In this document: piece after piece, positions 50,908 through 60,542 of the stretch
How positions within the stretch are numbered: position 1 is the first letter of the stretch
Layout: each line of letters begins with the position of its first letter
Assembly: GCA_900471605.1 (NCBI GenBank)
Contig: UCEY01000004.1
Coordinates: 204,436-268,435 of the forward strand
Direction of reading: 5' to 3'
DNA from: Hyphomicrobiales bacterium
GTDB lineage: Bacteria; Pseudomonadota; Alphaproteobacteria; Rhizobiales; Rhizobiaceae
Length of the DNA stretch: 64,000 bases
Notes under the pieces: generated by a model
Databases searched by the model: none
Told to the model about the DNA's origin: nothing
What the model saw: only the letters and a program-made list of their open reading frames with translations
Made by a program: the position numbers and the translations under genes

Positions 50908-51963
50908 ATGATCATCTACGCTGACGAAACCGGTAACTCTGGGCGCAACATCTTTGATCTGAACGAATATTTTCGGCTTGGCGCGATCCTTGCGACCTCT
51001 AATATCACGCCTGTGGTAGACACGGTTTTGGATCCGTTTCTAGAAGAAAAGGGCATCGATCGCGTGCATGCCCATGAATGGCCGGAGGAACAGATCGCGG
51101 CTCTAGCCCATCAAGTGATTGATGCGATCGAAGGATCAGCGGTGTGGGTTTTCAACCTTACCGAAATCCATAAGCCGTACATGGCTCCCACAAAGTTCGT
51201 CGACGTCATTTTCGACGCGGGGGAAAACAAAGAAGTCCCAGGTCACTGGTATTGGAACGAACTCAATCGTCATGTCCTGTGCCTCACAATTGATCAGGCT
51301 ATGTCGCTGGAAACAAGGAAGCAGTTCTGGACCTCATATCTGGGTGACGACATCGATGGAGTCATTGCGACGCTTGAGAATGTCGAAAATGCTCTCAACA
51401 AAGAGGATTGCGCGCCCCAGATCCGTGAAGTGATCATGGCAGCATTCGGATTTACTCGGAAAAATCCGAGAGCATTTACGCTGAGCCATACATCAAAGAA
51501 AAAGGGCTATCAGGCGAGTTCGCCGAATGTGGTTGCCTTTACCCAATTGTTCCAGGCTATTCACGATTTCGCTGAGCGGGAACGAAGCCTGCCTGAGAGA
51601 TTAATTCACGACCAACAGGATGAATTTCGAAAAGCCCTGTCGGAGAGCTACCAGCATTTTGGCCGCATCATTTTTCAAGACTTCGGTGATGGCAGGTTCC
51701 CTGAAGCAAAAATTGCGGAGTATGATCTCGCAAGGTTTGAGATGCTTGCATCGAAAGACAATGCCGGGCTTCAGGCGGCAGACATGCTGCTATGGGCGGC
51801 GCAGCGGAAGCCCAAGTCAAAAGAGCTGGCTATCCTCAAAGCCAGGATCAAATCCAAAACAGAGGGTTTCCACCTTTGCCGGCGCATGTCCGAGCTGATC
51901 GTCCATGTTCATCTTCTGCGGCATGAGCGGGAGCGTGATGCCGATCCGAAGCTTACGCGCTGA
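50908..51963 (+). CDS. DUF3800 domain protein
   Basis: 351 residues from the ATG at 50908. The family marks are MIIYADETGNSG at the N-terminus with conserved Asp/Glu, LIHDQQDEF in the middle and DNAGLQAADMLLWAAQ near the C-terminus. The acidic residues are spaced like an RNase H-type fold. DUF3800 genes are common in mobile and defence islands, but no activity is established. It stands alone, with no terminator seen. Confidence 0.85.
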   Translation: MIIYADETGNSGRNIFDLNEYFRLGAILATSNITPVVDTVLDPFLEEKGIDRVHAHEWPEEQIAALAHQVIDAIEGSAVWVFNLTEIHKPYMAPTKFVDVIFDAGENKEVPGHWYWNELNRHVLCLTIDQAMSLETRKQFWTSYLGDDIDGVIATLENVENALNKEDCAPQIREVIMAAFGFTRKNPRAFTLSHTSKKKGYQASSPNVVAFTQLFQAIHDFAERERSLPERLIHDQQDEFRKALSESYQHFGRIIFQDFGDGRFPEAKIAEYDLARFEMLASKDNAGLQAADMLLWAAQRKPKSKELAILKARIKSKTEGFHLCRRMSELIVHVHLLRHERERDADPKLTR

Positions 51964-52252
51964 CACCTTGTCTAGCTGATGGACGTGGCCGCCAGCTCCA
52001 CATCGGCGAGATCTCCGATCAGACGAGTAGACCTGCGCTCCATGTCTTGTGCAGCACCGTCAGCGTGCGAGACAGCCGGAGGCTACCGTGCACACTGCAG
52101 TGTCGCACTGACCAGGCCGCCTTGGCCAGGCGCGTGAGCTTCAGCGGTCATTGGAGCTGTTGCGGCGTTCCCTCGCGCGAGGTGCATAGATGTTTTAACA
52201 ATCCCGATCTATACCGGAGACATCTCACGTACGAATTCCGGAGGTTACACTG
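51964..52252. other. intergenic region before thyX
   Basis: 289 nt with no supported gene. The last 20 nt hold a strong GGAGG ribosome site for the TTG start of thyX. Promoter elements were not clear. Confidence 0.35.
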
Positions 52253-53203
52253 TTGACCAGATTGACGACCCAACAAGCTGCCGAAATCGAATCTATCAGG
52301 GCTACACCGTCAAGCACCCTGCGGCCGGTATCGCCGGGCCTCGAAGAGATAATCCACAAGTCGTTCCCGGTTCTGGACCACGGCATTATTAGGGTAGTCG
52401 ACTACATGGGCGACGACAGCGCGATCGTCCAAGCAGCGCGGGTATCCTATGGCCGGGGTACTAAGCGGATCCAAGAGGACAGCGGACTTATCAAGTATCT
52501 CCTCCGCCATCATCACACGACCCCATTCGAAATGGCAGAGATCAAGTTCCATGTGAAGCTGCCGATCTTTGTCGCGAGGCAATGGATCCGTCACCGCACG
52601 GCGAGCGTGAACGAATATTCGGCAAGGTATTCCGTGCTCGACAACGAATTCTACATTCCGCAGCCTGAACACCTGGCCGCGCAGTCGACGTTGAACCGTC
52701 AGGGACGCGGGACGGTGCTGGAGGGTGACGAGGCAGCGGAAGTCCTCTCACTTCTGCGCCGCGACGCCGAGCAGGCGTACGACGACTACTCGACGATGCT
52801 GAACGATCCCAGCAGCCCCGATCACCGCGACGACCGGTCCGGGCTCGCGCGGGAGCTGGCCCGCATGAACCTTTCGCTCAACTTCTATACCCAATGGTAC
52901 TGGAAGACCGACCTGCACAATTTGATGAACTTCCTGCGGCTGAGGGCCGACTCGCACGCGCAATTTGAAATACGTGCCTATGCGGAGATCATGCTGGAAA
53001 TCATGGCGGCCTGGGTTCCGATCGCCTATTCGGCGTTCAAGGAATACAGGATGGAAGCAGTTCAATTGTCTGGTACGGCCGTAAAGGCGGTCCGCCGGAT
53101 GATCGCCGGAGAAGCAGTCATTCAGGAGAACAGTGGGCTGAGTGCGCGCGAGTGGCAGGAACTCAGCGTTGCCCTCGACCTCCCCTCGCTAAAGGCATCC
53201 TAA
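52253..53203 (+). CDS. thyX: flavin-dependent thymidylate synthase
   Basis: 316 residues from a TTG at 52253, 8 nt after GGAGG; no ATG is near. The ThyX signature [14 protein letters not shown] is complete, with [19 protein letters not shown] and the C-terminal [18 protein letters not shown]. It makes dTMP from dUMP using FAD and methylene-tetrahydrofolate. It lies in an accessory island and converges with the methyltransferase operon across a 9-nt gap, so it may be an additional copy. Its length is slightly above the usual 220-300. Confidence 0.93.
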   Translation: MTRLTTQQAAEIESIRATPSSTLRPVSPGLEEIIHKSFPVLDHGIIRVVDYMGDDSAIVQAARVSYGRGTKRIQEDSGLIKYLLRHHHTTPFEMAEIKFHVKLPIFVARQWIRHRTASVNEYSARYSVLDNEFYIPQPEHLAAQSTLNRQGRGTVLEGDEAAEVLSLLRRDAEQAYDDYSTMLNDPSSPDHRDDRSGLARELARMNLSLNFYTQWYWKTDLHNLMNFLRLRADSHAQFEIRAYAEIMLEIMAAWVPIAYSAFKEYRMEAVQLSGTAVKAVRRMIAGEAVIQENSGLSAREWQELSVALDLPSLKAS

Positions 53204-53212
53204 CGAATGCGA

Positions 53213-54172
53213 TCACGAATTCCGCTGTGCAAAGAGCTGCGTCAGCGGGAAAACGTAGGCGGAGCTTCCGACGGTGGAATAGTTCTCCTCGTTGTATGCA
53301 CCGACCTCGGCATAGCAGACCTGAACATCGCGATGGCTCTGGGCATAGAGACCAACACCGATCGTCGAAAGCTTAGTGTGTAGTGGCGCGATAACGATGT
53401 TCGATAACTCGGACTTCGATATCGAGCTTTCCAGCTCCTTCACCACCTTTAGCGGATCGCGAGCGGAGAACTCGAATGTGGACTCGATGTTGGCGTAGTT
53501 GGACGCAAGTTCCTTGAAGAAGATGTCGTTCTTGTCCGACAGGGTTTGATTAATCGATTCGGACCGCAGGCCCCGACCCAGTACCAGATACTTCGGTTCG
53601 TATGCCTCGATTATCGCGCGAGCGCGCGGAATCTCGAAACCCATGAGTATCACAAGCCTGGTTGGACGTGATGGCCACATTTCGCCAGCGTAGCCGACAA
53701 CCGATCGGCATTGAGTCACTTTCCCGGAAAGCGGATCCGCCATGTCGCCCGCGCTTACATAAACGAGCTCGCAGTTCCGGCGCTTCGAGCTCTCGATACC
53801 ACGGAGCACCGCCAGGAGCATCAGAAGTTCTTCGCGGCGAAACGCAGTGATGTCGATGACCGAATCCACGAGGCTCATCGAGTTGACTGCTTCGTTGATC
53901 CGCTCTGCGGTTCCGAGCGGGTCGCTGGTTCGAATCACGACGACCCGGAGGTCGGGATGTAGGCTTGTAACGTCGCTCACCCTCGCCTCCGACAGGTCGC
54001 TCCGTCCTTCGGACACGAAGAGAATGCCCTTGCGGACCATGGCGGGCGGGGCGGTGCGCGCCACCACCGCCGACCGTTCTTCGAAACTCATTCGCGCGAT
54101 GATCGGCCTGGGTTTCGTCCAAAGCCGAGCGGGCAGATCAGTTATCGGAATGTTCAAGCCTGTCTCCATCAA
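53213..54172 (-). CDS. unknown protein of the methyltransferase-HD-ATPase operon
   Basis: 319 residues with no family I can name. Alternating hydrophobic strands and helices suggest Rossmann-like repeats: RKGILFVSEGRSDLSEARV, LRVVVIRTSDPLGTAERI, TRLVILMGFEIPRARAIIEAY, and a C-terminal half with ELSNIVIAPLHTKLSTIGVG and VQVCYAEVGAYNEENYSTVG. No metal or P-loop motif is visible. Its start overlaps the ATPase gene by 35 nt, showing tight coupling. In the operon it is the best candidate for a sensor or effector. Confidence 0.7.
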   Translation of the reverse strand: MMETGLNIPITDLPARLWTKPRPIIARMSFEERSAVVARTAPPAMVRKGILFVSEGRSDLSEARVSDVTSLHPDLRVVVIRTSDPLGTAERINEAVNSMSLVDSVIDITAFRREELLMLLAVLRGIESSKRRNCELVYVSAGDMADPLSGKVTQCRSVVGYAGEMWPSRPTRLVILMGFEIPRARAIIEAYEPKYLVLGRGLRSESINQTLSDKNDIFFKELASNYANIESTFEFSARDPLKVVKELESSISKSELSNIVIAPLHTKLSTIGVGLYAQSHRDVQVCYAEVGAYNEENYSTVGSSAYVFPLTQLFAQRNS

Positions 54173-55997
54173 GGTCCAGTGAAAACTGACTGTCAGCGGA
54201 TCCGTCCTGCTTAAGACGTGCTTTCACAAAGTCTCCCGGGTTTCGCATCGCCACCTCAAGATCCCTCGACATGATCGAGAGGTGAGCGGCATATCCCGAT
54301 ATGTCGAGCTTGTAGTGCGGCCCGAGACGTCTTGCGAGGATGTAGCGAGGCCGCCGGCCGCCCAGAGCTTCCTTGGCGGCATAGTCGGATCTCTGCAGAT
54401 AGCCAAGCCGGACACCAAGATTCAGGACGCGCTCCAGTTCAGGCTTGGGCCGGTCCCTCAATACGACAGAAAACACACGCTGTTCGCTCGCGCTTGCGTC
54501 GAGTAGCTTTCCTCGAAATAGTCTTCCCAGCCCCTCGATTAAGTTACGCAGCTGTTCGTAAAGTACGGTCTCATGACCATCGGCATGAAGGCTCTCGATA
54601 CCTTCACTCAGATCAGTCTGAGTTTCGGAGATTTCAGTCGTCTGACGCGTCAATGGCTCAAGGAATTCGGCAGACCAATCCTTGATCACGGCGTCCTGAA
54701 TGCTGACTGGAATTTCGGTGACCGTTCCTGGGTCGCCGAGTCCCTCGCTTATAACCCTGTCGTACATACGGCTCGCCGGTTCCAGAAACCAACGTACGAC
54801 GCCAGACGACAGATCGACCAGAGAGCGAAATCCGGCATAGCTGTAGGTGTGGGCAGATTTTGAAGATCCAGCGATCTCCCGCATGAACGTCGGAACGGTG
54901 TAGCGCCTTGCCTCGTCTCGGCTTCGAGCCGCGCCCACCTGATCCTCAGACGACAAGTTGATCTCGGCATGCTTGGCAACGATGTCGGCCGCTATGGCGC
55001 GCAACCGTTCCTCCTGCGCAGTGTCCGGTGGAAAGAACTCGTCGACTGACGAAAGTATGTCCGAATTCCGCAGACGCTTTGTGACTATCTCGTGAAGGCG
55101 GCGGCTGTAGGTGTCGGAAGACGCCGTGTAGACCGCGGTCAGGTTTACCTCCGCATAATCGTGCGGGCTCTCGATGATACGATTGTCGAGGGTTCGCATC
55201 GTGGCGTACGCGAGCTGCGTCGTAACCTTAAGGCATATATCCCCTGTGCTTCTTGTCGAGACCCAAGAATTGAGGACGCGCTGCAGGGGTATCGAAAGAT
55301 TGTCGGCGTCGTCGAGCATTACGAACAACGGAACATTGGGAACTCCGTCGAGACGCTTGACCTCGCGGGCAAGCGGGATAAGGAAATCCAAGAATCCCGC
55401 CAGAGCACCCGCATAATCCGGGTCTGCATTGCGAAAGGGCTGCCTCACGAGGAACTGGCGCACCCTGAAGATGTCCATCTCGCATGTCTCGGCAACAACC
55501 CGAAATGGCGATCCCTCATGCGAGGTCTCCGTTTCCGTGTCCTTCGCTATGGATCCTCCGGCTACGTTGAAGAGCTCCTCGAATCGTTCCCGAAAACGGG
55601 TCGCCGAAATCTGCGAGATCTCACTGCTGAAGCTGTCGAGAAGTTGCGCCACCCTCAACACCACGTGCATAACCAGAAGGTGCTCGCCTATGGCATTGAC
55701 GGCATAGCCCTTGAATCTGTTGAACTCGGGAGCGCCGAAGTCGGTGGTACGCAGGGGAACGTGAACCGCGACAAACGGAAGGTCCCTCAGCTTTTCGGCC
55801 TTCGCCTGCAAGATCATCACACGTGGTTCGAGGCTGCGGAGCAGCATGCTCTTCCCCGTACCGCGGGCACCATGGATGAACGTATTCCCGAGTTCTTTCA
55901 AACGGGGGAAGTCAGTTTGCATCTCCACAAAATTTCGAGCGATGTACTCTGGATTCACATGCTCGGGATTCTGTACGCCAAACGGATTCGTGCTCAT
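54138..55997 (-). CDS. ORC/CDC6-like P-loop ATPase
   Basis: 619 residues. Walker A is FIHGARGTGKSML (residues 43-50 hold GxxxxGKS), and Walker B is PLFVMLDDADN (Asp229, Asp230). The first 300 residues form the ATPase, with NSWVSTRSTGDICLKVTTQL as the sensor-1 region. The C-terminal part has winged-helix-like sequence (VLNLGVRLGYLQRSDYAAKE). This layout is shared by ORC/CDC6-type ATPases found in defence islands. Its ATG overlaps the HD gene stop by ATGA. Confidence 0.8.
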   Translation of the reverse strand: MSTNPFGVQNPEHVNPEYIARNFVEMQTDFPRLKELGNTFIHGARGTGKSMLLRSLEPRVMILQAKAEKLRDLPFVAVHVPLRTTDFGAPEFNRFKGYAVNAIGEHLLVMHVVLRVAQLLDSFSSEISQISATRFRERFEELFNVAGGSIAKDTETETSHEGSPFRVVAETCEMDIFRVRQFLVRQPFRNADPDYAGALAGFLDFLIPLAREVKRLDGVPNVPLFVMLDDADNLSIPLQRVLNSWVSTRSTGDICLKVTTQLAYATMRTLDNRIIESPHDYAEVNLTAVYTASSDTYSRRLHEIVTKRLRNSDILSSVDEFFPPDTAQEERLRAIAADIVAKHAEINLSSEDQVGAARSRDEARRYTVPTFMREIAGSSKSAHTYSYAGFRSLVDLSSGVVRWFLEPASRMYDRVISEGLGDPGTVTEIPVSIQDAVIKDWSAEFLEPLTRQTTEISETQTDLSEGIESLHADGHETVLYEQLRNLIEGLGRLFRGKLLDASASEQRVFSVVLRDRPKPELERVLNLGVRLGYLQRSDYAAKEALGGRRPRYILARRLGPHYKLDISGYAAHLSIMSRDLEVAMRNPGDFVKARLKQDGSADSQFSLDLDGDRLEHSDN

Positions 55998-57067
55998 GAG
56001 ATTGGCTCCTGATGCAGTGGCTCACAATGCTGGTCGCGCAACTTGCAAGCATCAAATCTGGGCTGGAGTTCCCTCACCTTGCTGGAAGCCCCAGGGTAGC
56101 CTACCTCTTCGAGGTCCACTGCGATTGAGTCAATCTCTTGGTCGCCGTCCATGATCACGAGCTTCGCACGAATGCGGTCATAGCTTGCGAAGCCTGCGAG
56201 AAAGCGGTTGCAGTAGCGCCGTTCGAGCTCGCATTTCTCCAGTCGTTCGGCGATGTAGTCGACGAACATGATCTCACGCGTTCCGCCGCCTTTGACCGGG
56301 ATCACAAACGTTCGGGGGAGAAGCTGCTTATCGATCGTGAACGCGAGATGCACCGACTTGCCTTTGAAATCGACCCGTCTGTTGATGGCGCGGCAGTACA
56401 AATTCGAGAGTACGGAGAGGGGCGGCGTCGCGGCATCTGCAATCGCAACCTCGTCGGCGCGCGTGTAGTTCTCACTCAATTCGTCCGCAAGGCGGAGCAA
56501 CGCGGCAAGGCGCCAGGCGTGAACCTCGATGCCACCGATATCGGGGACGGGCTCGCTCATGAGCCGTGTGATCGTATCCTTGCTGCCATCTTCCATTTCC
56601 CCGCCGTGCGCCTGTGCGATGGAAGAGATTATCCTGCGTTCGATATCGCTCAACCCCACCGCCTCGCCGACTTCGCGCAGTATTGCAGCGGCCTTCTTCT
56701 CGTGGCCATCGCGGCTTATCGCGTTCCCTGCGTCGTGCAGCAAGATGGCGACAAGCAGGACGAAGCCTTCGTAGGCTAAGACCTGTTTGATCGCCGGCGA
56801 CGCGCTGTCCGATTCCAAGCCGAGCATCAGCCCTGCGGTCTCGATCACGTCGTCCACGTGCCCGATGTCGTGCCTTGTGTACCGATCGCCTTTCTGGGCC
56901 AAGGCGGCCCCTGTCACGGCATAGTACTTGTCCGCTATACGCTGCTTTATGGAAACGTAATGCTCAAAGTATCTACTGCCGCGGTTGGGAAGCTTCACAG
57001 AGCGCTTCTTCAGGGATTTTTTTAACCATTGTTCCAAAGCGGAATCGACGGATATCAGCACGGACAC
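55994..57067 (-). CDS. HD domain phosphohydrolase-like protein
   Basis: 357 residues from a GTG at 57067, one nucleotide after the methyltransferase stop. HD-type ligands are visible in RYTRHDIGHVDDVIE (His66, His70), LLHDAGNAISRDGHEKKAA (His111-Asp112, His122) and SSIAQAHGG. About 200 C-terminal residues add a beta-rich region (AFTIDKQLLPRTFVIPVKGG). It may hydrolyse nucleotides or a second messenger. It is embedded in the coupled four-gene operon. Confidence 0.8.
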   Translation of the reverse strand: MSVLISVDSALEQWLKKSLKKRSVKLPNRGSRYFEHYVSIKQRIADKYYAVTGAALAQKGDRYTRHDIGHVDDVIETAGLMLGLESDSASPAIKQVLAYEGFVLLVAILLHDAGNAISRDGHEKKAAAILREVGEAVGLSDIERRIISSIAQAHGGEMEDGSKDTITRLMSEPVPDIGGIEVHAWRLAALLRLADELSENYTRADEVAIADAATPPLSVLSNLYCRAINRRVDFKGKSVHLAFTIDKQLLPRTFVIPVKGGGTREIMFVDYIAERLEKCELERRYCNRFLAGFASYDRIRAKLVIMDGDQEIDSIAVDLEEVGYPGASSKVRELQPRFDACKLRDQHCEPLHQEPIS

Positions 57068-57068
57068 T

Positions 57069-58172
57069 TTATTTGCCTCCCGCCTGCTCGGACATGGCCA
57101 CTACCTTGTCGAACACGGCCTTCGCCAGGATAGGAGGCACCGCATTGCCTACCTGCTGCTGTTGGAATCCTATCGATCCGCGGAAGACGTAGTTGTCGGG
57201 GAAGCTCTGCAGACGCGCGGCTTCACGAACCGAGAGGCCACGGTCCTGAGTGGGATGGATCAGCATGTTCTTTCGAAAATTTCCGATGACGACGGATGGC
57301 GCGTCCTGCACCAGCCGTTTGTAAATGCCTGAGTGGTAACGTCGCCGATCGGTAACCGGGTCGCGCATCATTCCAGGAACGTCCCGCCAGTTGCCGCCCT
57401 GCGGGATGTGGGCATACCTCGCTACGATCGAGTCCGCGTTCCTGCTAACCAGATGACCAGTGCACTTCGCAAGGTCTGCTCGCATGCGTCGAGAATATTC
57501 TGAAAGCGGCGGGCCGCCGTACTCCAGCTCGTCCACCGTGGCGCCGTTGAGCAATTCAGGAAGGTCCCCGATTGCCTGCCAAAGGGTGGGCACTTCAACA
57601 TTCGGAACAGCCTTCGGGAGCTCAGGATCCGAATTCAGGGCGGCGATTACGATGTAGCGCGAGCGCCGCTGCGGACACCCGAAATCAGCTGCATTCAGGA
57701 TGCCGAACGCGATCCTGTATCCCATTGCCTTGAGTTGCTCCCGAAATGCTTCAGCGAAGCGCCCGCCATCGGTTTGTAGGATCCCTGCGACGTTCTCGAA
57801 TACCACCCATTCGGGTTTAAGGGTTTCGACCATGCGCAGAAATTCTCGGAAGAGCCAATTCTTCGGGTTGTCGGCGTGACGGGTTCGCTGGTTCGAAGTC
57901 GAAAACCCCTGGCATGGCGGGCCACCGAACAGAACCAGTGGCTGATGCCGCGGCCCTACGTCGATCGTGGTGACCTTCGCAATGTCTGTTCCGAGCAGGG
58001 TCGCACCAGGATGGTTGGATGAGTAAGTCAAGCAGGCCGAAGGATGGTTCTCCACCGCCGCCCGCACGTCGACGCCTGAAAGCTTGGCGCCCATGGTCAT
58101 CCCGCCTCCGCCAGCGAATAAATCTATTCCAATCATTCCCGCTGAACGTTTCTTCAATGGCCACTTCGACAA
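57069..58172 (-). CDS. DNA (cytosine-5-)-methyltransferase
   Basis: Up to 367 residues. Motif I is GIDLFAGGGGMTMGAKLSGV, motif IV is FGGPPCQGFSTSNQ with the nucleophile Cys87, motif VI is ENVAGIL, motif VIII is QRRSRYIVIA and motif X is QQQVGNAVPPILAKA, so it is complete. The frame starts with TTG at 58172; the ATG at 58136 just before motif I is the likelier start. The target recognition region lies around residues 195-270. First gene of the four-gene operon; no classical restriction enzyme gene is adjacent. Confidence 0.93.
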   Translation of the reverse strand: MSKWPLKKRSAGMIGIDLFAGGGGMTMGAKLSGVDVRAAVENHPSACLTYSSNHPGATLLGTDIAKVTTIDVGPRHQPLVLFGGPPCQGFSTSNQRTRHADNPKNWLFREFLRMVETLKPEWVVFENVAGILQTDGGRFAEAFREQLKAMGYRIAFGILNAADFGCPQRRSRYIVIAALNSDPELPKAVPNVEVPTLWQAIGDLPELLNGATVDELEYGGPPLSEYSRRMRADLAKCTGHLVSRNADSIVARYAHIPQGGNWRDVPGMMRDPVTDRRRYHSGIYKRLVQDAPSVVIGNFRKNMLIHPTQDRGLSVREAARLQSFPDNYVFRGSIGFQQQQVGNAVPPILAKAVFDKVVAMSEQAGGK

Positions 58173-58355
58173 TGAATTATTGTGAATTCCCCCGCATATT
58201 GTTCTAGTTTGCGAGTGCCGCTGCCGTCAATCGGAGATGTGGTTCGGACACAACCGCGAATGTTCAAAGTTGCATGGCAGCGCTACGCACTTGGGTGGTT
58301 GTTAATGTGCTACTCTGGCCCAAAAACGATGCTCTTCCCTATCCGGTAGTTCCCC

Positions 58356-59366
58356 TTAATCACGGCGATCGTCGCTCTTCTCGTGGCCTGATGCGATTTG
58401 AAACTCTCGTATCCTTGGAAATCTCGCGAAACATGAGAGTGGATCGATCTTGAAGAATGCTTCCTGGGCGACACGAAGCCCGCCGCCGTCCGCCATCAAG
58501 CCGTTCGCAACCATCCGTGCCTCTCGCCGGTGGATTAGCGCGACAAGGGCTCTTCCCCGGGAGGTGAGAGGCGCGACGAAATGCGGCTGCATTTCTCGGT
58601 CAATCCAATCAATCAGGCAATCGGAATAATCAACCTCGGCGAGGTTCTGCGCCAGCAAGAATCTGACGAAGCCGAAAGCAAACTCGTGCTCCATCGATCC
58701 CATCCCCATGCCGTACTCGGATCCTTGCGCATCAAGATTGTATTCGACAGCGTTGCAGACGACGTCCATGCCGTAGTAGATGCTCCTGCAGATTTTCGTC
58801 AGTCCATGGACGAACAGATCGAAATAACTGAGGGGGAATGTCCCTTCCGTCGATGTGGTTGCGACGAGTTTGTCGAGCACATCCTCCAGCGCTGGAAGGA
58901 AGGGCTCATTAAACACGCCGGTGTTTTCGAAGAGGGAAGTCGCCTCGGTCACCTCAAGACGGTTCGCTTCAGGAACTTCGATGGAGGATTTCGCTTCGCG
59001 ACGTGGAACGCGCAATGACTGACGCGCGTCGATCCAGTAACTGGCGCCATAGTCAGTGTCGTGAAGGACGAGTATGACGGGCAAAGGGAACTGCTCCCAG
59101 TAGTTTTTGTGTTTATCTTCAGGATAGAACTTCCAACCGGACTCCGTTCGATCCTTGAAGAACGATGGTCCTGCCTTGACTTGGACCGCCACGGTTCTCC
59201 CAGTAGCGAATCCTTCCGCTGAAACGAACTCCATCTGCCCGTCAACACCGACATCGCCCGTCCCGGTTTCACGCCAAATCTGGCCGGTCCTGGCGGCGAA
59301 GGTCTGGATTGCCGCGATTCCGCGCCGCTCCTGCCTGTATGAATGTCCGGCCTTGGGGAGTTCCAT
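58356..59366 (-). CDS. DUF4365 protein, PD-(D/E)xK nuclease-like
   Basis: 336 residues. The N-terminal 110 residues form DUF4365, with a nuclease-like core: GDVGVDGQMEF (Asp42, Glu46) and AVQVKAGPSFF (Gln62-x-Lys64), giving D-x20-QxK. The C-terminal part is helical and unassigned. It precedes the methyltransferase operon in the same direction, separated by 183 nt. It is the most nuclease-like product near the methyltransferase and could be its cognate cutter. Confidence 0.78.
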   Translation of the reverse strand: MELPKAGHSYRQERRGIAAIQTFAARTGQIWRETGTGDVGVDGQMEFVSAEGFATGRTVAVQVKAGPSFFKDRTESGWKFYPEDKHKNYWEQFPLPVILVLHDTDYGASYWIDARQSLRVPRREAKSSIEVPEANRLEVTEATSLFENTGVFNEPFLPALEDVLDKLVATTSTEGTFPLSYFDLFVHGLTKICRSIYYGMDVVCNAVEYNLDAQGSEYGMGMGSMEHEFAFGFVRFLLAQNLAEVDYSDCLIDWIDREMQPHFVAPLTSRGRALVALIHRREARMVANGLMADGGGLRVAQEAFFKIDPLSCFARFPRIREFQIASGHEKSDDRRD

Positions 59367-59400
59367 CTTCTTTTCTCTCAGGACTTCTGGTTGGTACGGC

Positions 59401-59418
59401 GTTACGTTGCCGCGTAAC
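59401..59418. promoter_or_regulatory. inverted repeat upstream of the DUF4365 gene
   Basis: GTTACG-TTGCCG-CGTAAC, perfect 6-nt arms. It lies 35 nt upstream of the DUF4365 start and 2 nt after the stop of the preceding gene. It could be an operator for the DUF4365 gene or a weak terminator. Confidence 0.4.
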
Positions 59419-59420
59419 TT

Positions 59421-60542
59421 TTACATAATTCCCCACGCTCGAAACCTCCCCCTCCCCGTCATCTCCCTGAGGCCGAGCTCCAAAACGATCCGCCGCGCCG
59501 CCTGCGGCGTCACGTCGAGCGTTTTTGCCACCATGCCGGCGGACACGAGCGGCTTTGCCATGACCAGTTCGACGAGTTCCGGCAGTTTGGAAGACGTCCG
59601 CCGCCCCTCCAGCTTTCGCTCGAACATCGTTCTCGCCAACGTTAGCCGATCATGTTCTTTCGTGCCGATCTCGGCGGCCGCCAAAAGGCCGTGAGCGATA
59701 GCGAGAAGCCGGGTTTCCCGATCGCGATGCCGTCGCCGATCGACGGGGATCGCTTTGAGGCCGAGATTGAGGGCGGCGAGATGGGCACCAGTGGTGACGC
59801 CGGCCTGGCGCAGGATCGAAGCGGCCAGCAGCCGGCCCAGCCAGGGTGCATGCTGCAGGACGGAGAGTTCGTTCCAAGCATCGAGGGCAACGATGGCCTG
59901 CAGCATCGCCGGCAGGTTTTCGGCTTGTCGCAACACGCTACGCCATTCATCGAGCCGCGCGTCCTCGTCCCAGTCGAGATCATAGACCAGCGGATCGGCC
60001 GGAGCCCGGCCGGGCTTTCTTGCCTGCTCGATGGCCGCCTCCGAACGGGCGAGGACCGCGTCGATAGCGGCATAGTCGACGCCGGGCAGGTTTTCAGCGT
60101 CGTCGGCGTCTTCCCCCTCCCCTTCCGGATCGTTCGCGACCGCCGGCCGGATAGCATCGGCGGTCATGGCCTCGTCTGCGTCGGCCGATGCGATCTCCGA
60201 GGTTTTACGCAGCGTCCGAATACCGTCGGCCGACAGCGCCCAGTCGGGTGGATGGGCGGCAATGCGCCGGCGGGTTTTCAAGACGTCGCGGGCGATGGTG
60301 AGTTCGTGGGTGGGGGTGCGGGTATCGCGAAACGCGTCGTGGAGGACGAGGTCTTCGAGATGCACGAGTTCGCCGTCGATCCAGAGCGAGGCGCAGGCAT
60401 CGGCAAAATGGGCTCGTTCGATCCAGCCCTGACCGACCGAAGAACGGGCGATACGCTCGTCGAGACGGGTGAGCGCGACGCTGGCGTCGAACGCAGGTCG
60501 CATCAGGGCTGTCATGCTGATTTTCGCGAGATCGTAAGCCAT
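59421..60542 (-). CDS. RHE_PE00001-type protein (DUF1612 with C-terminal HTH)
   Basis: 373 residues from the ATG at 60542; ATG at 60551 is also possible. Features of the rhizobial plasmid family are [40 protein letters not shown], a variable acidic middle, and a C-terminal winged helix ([20 protein letters not shown]). The family is frequent on rhizobial plasmids and shows some relation to Fic-associated proteins, but its function is not known. It may be a DNA-binding regulator. Confidence 0.82.
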   Translation of the reverse strand: MAYDLAKISMTALMRPAFDASVALTRLDERIARSSVGQGWIERAHFADACASLWIDGELVHLEDLVLHDAFRDTRTPTHELTIARDVLKTRRRIAAHPPDWALSADGIRTLRKTSEIASADADEAMTADAIRPAVANDPEGEGEDADDAENLPGVDYAAIDAVLARSEAAIEQARKPGRAPADPLVYDLDWDEDARLDEWRSVLRQAENLPAMLQAIVALDAWNELSVLQHAPWLGRLLAASILRQAGVTTGAHLAALNLGLKAIPVDRRRHRDRETRLLAIAHGLLAAAEIGTKEHDRLTLARTMFERKLEGRRTSSKLPELVELVMAKPLVSAGMVAKTLDVTPQAARRIVLELGLREMTGRGRFRAWGIM

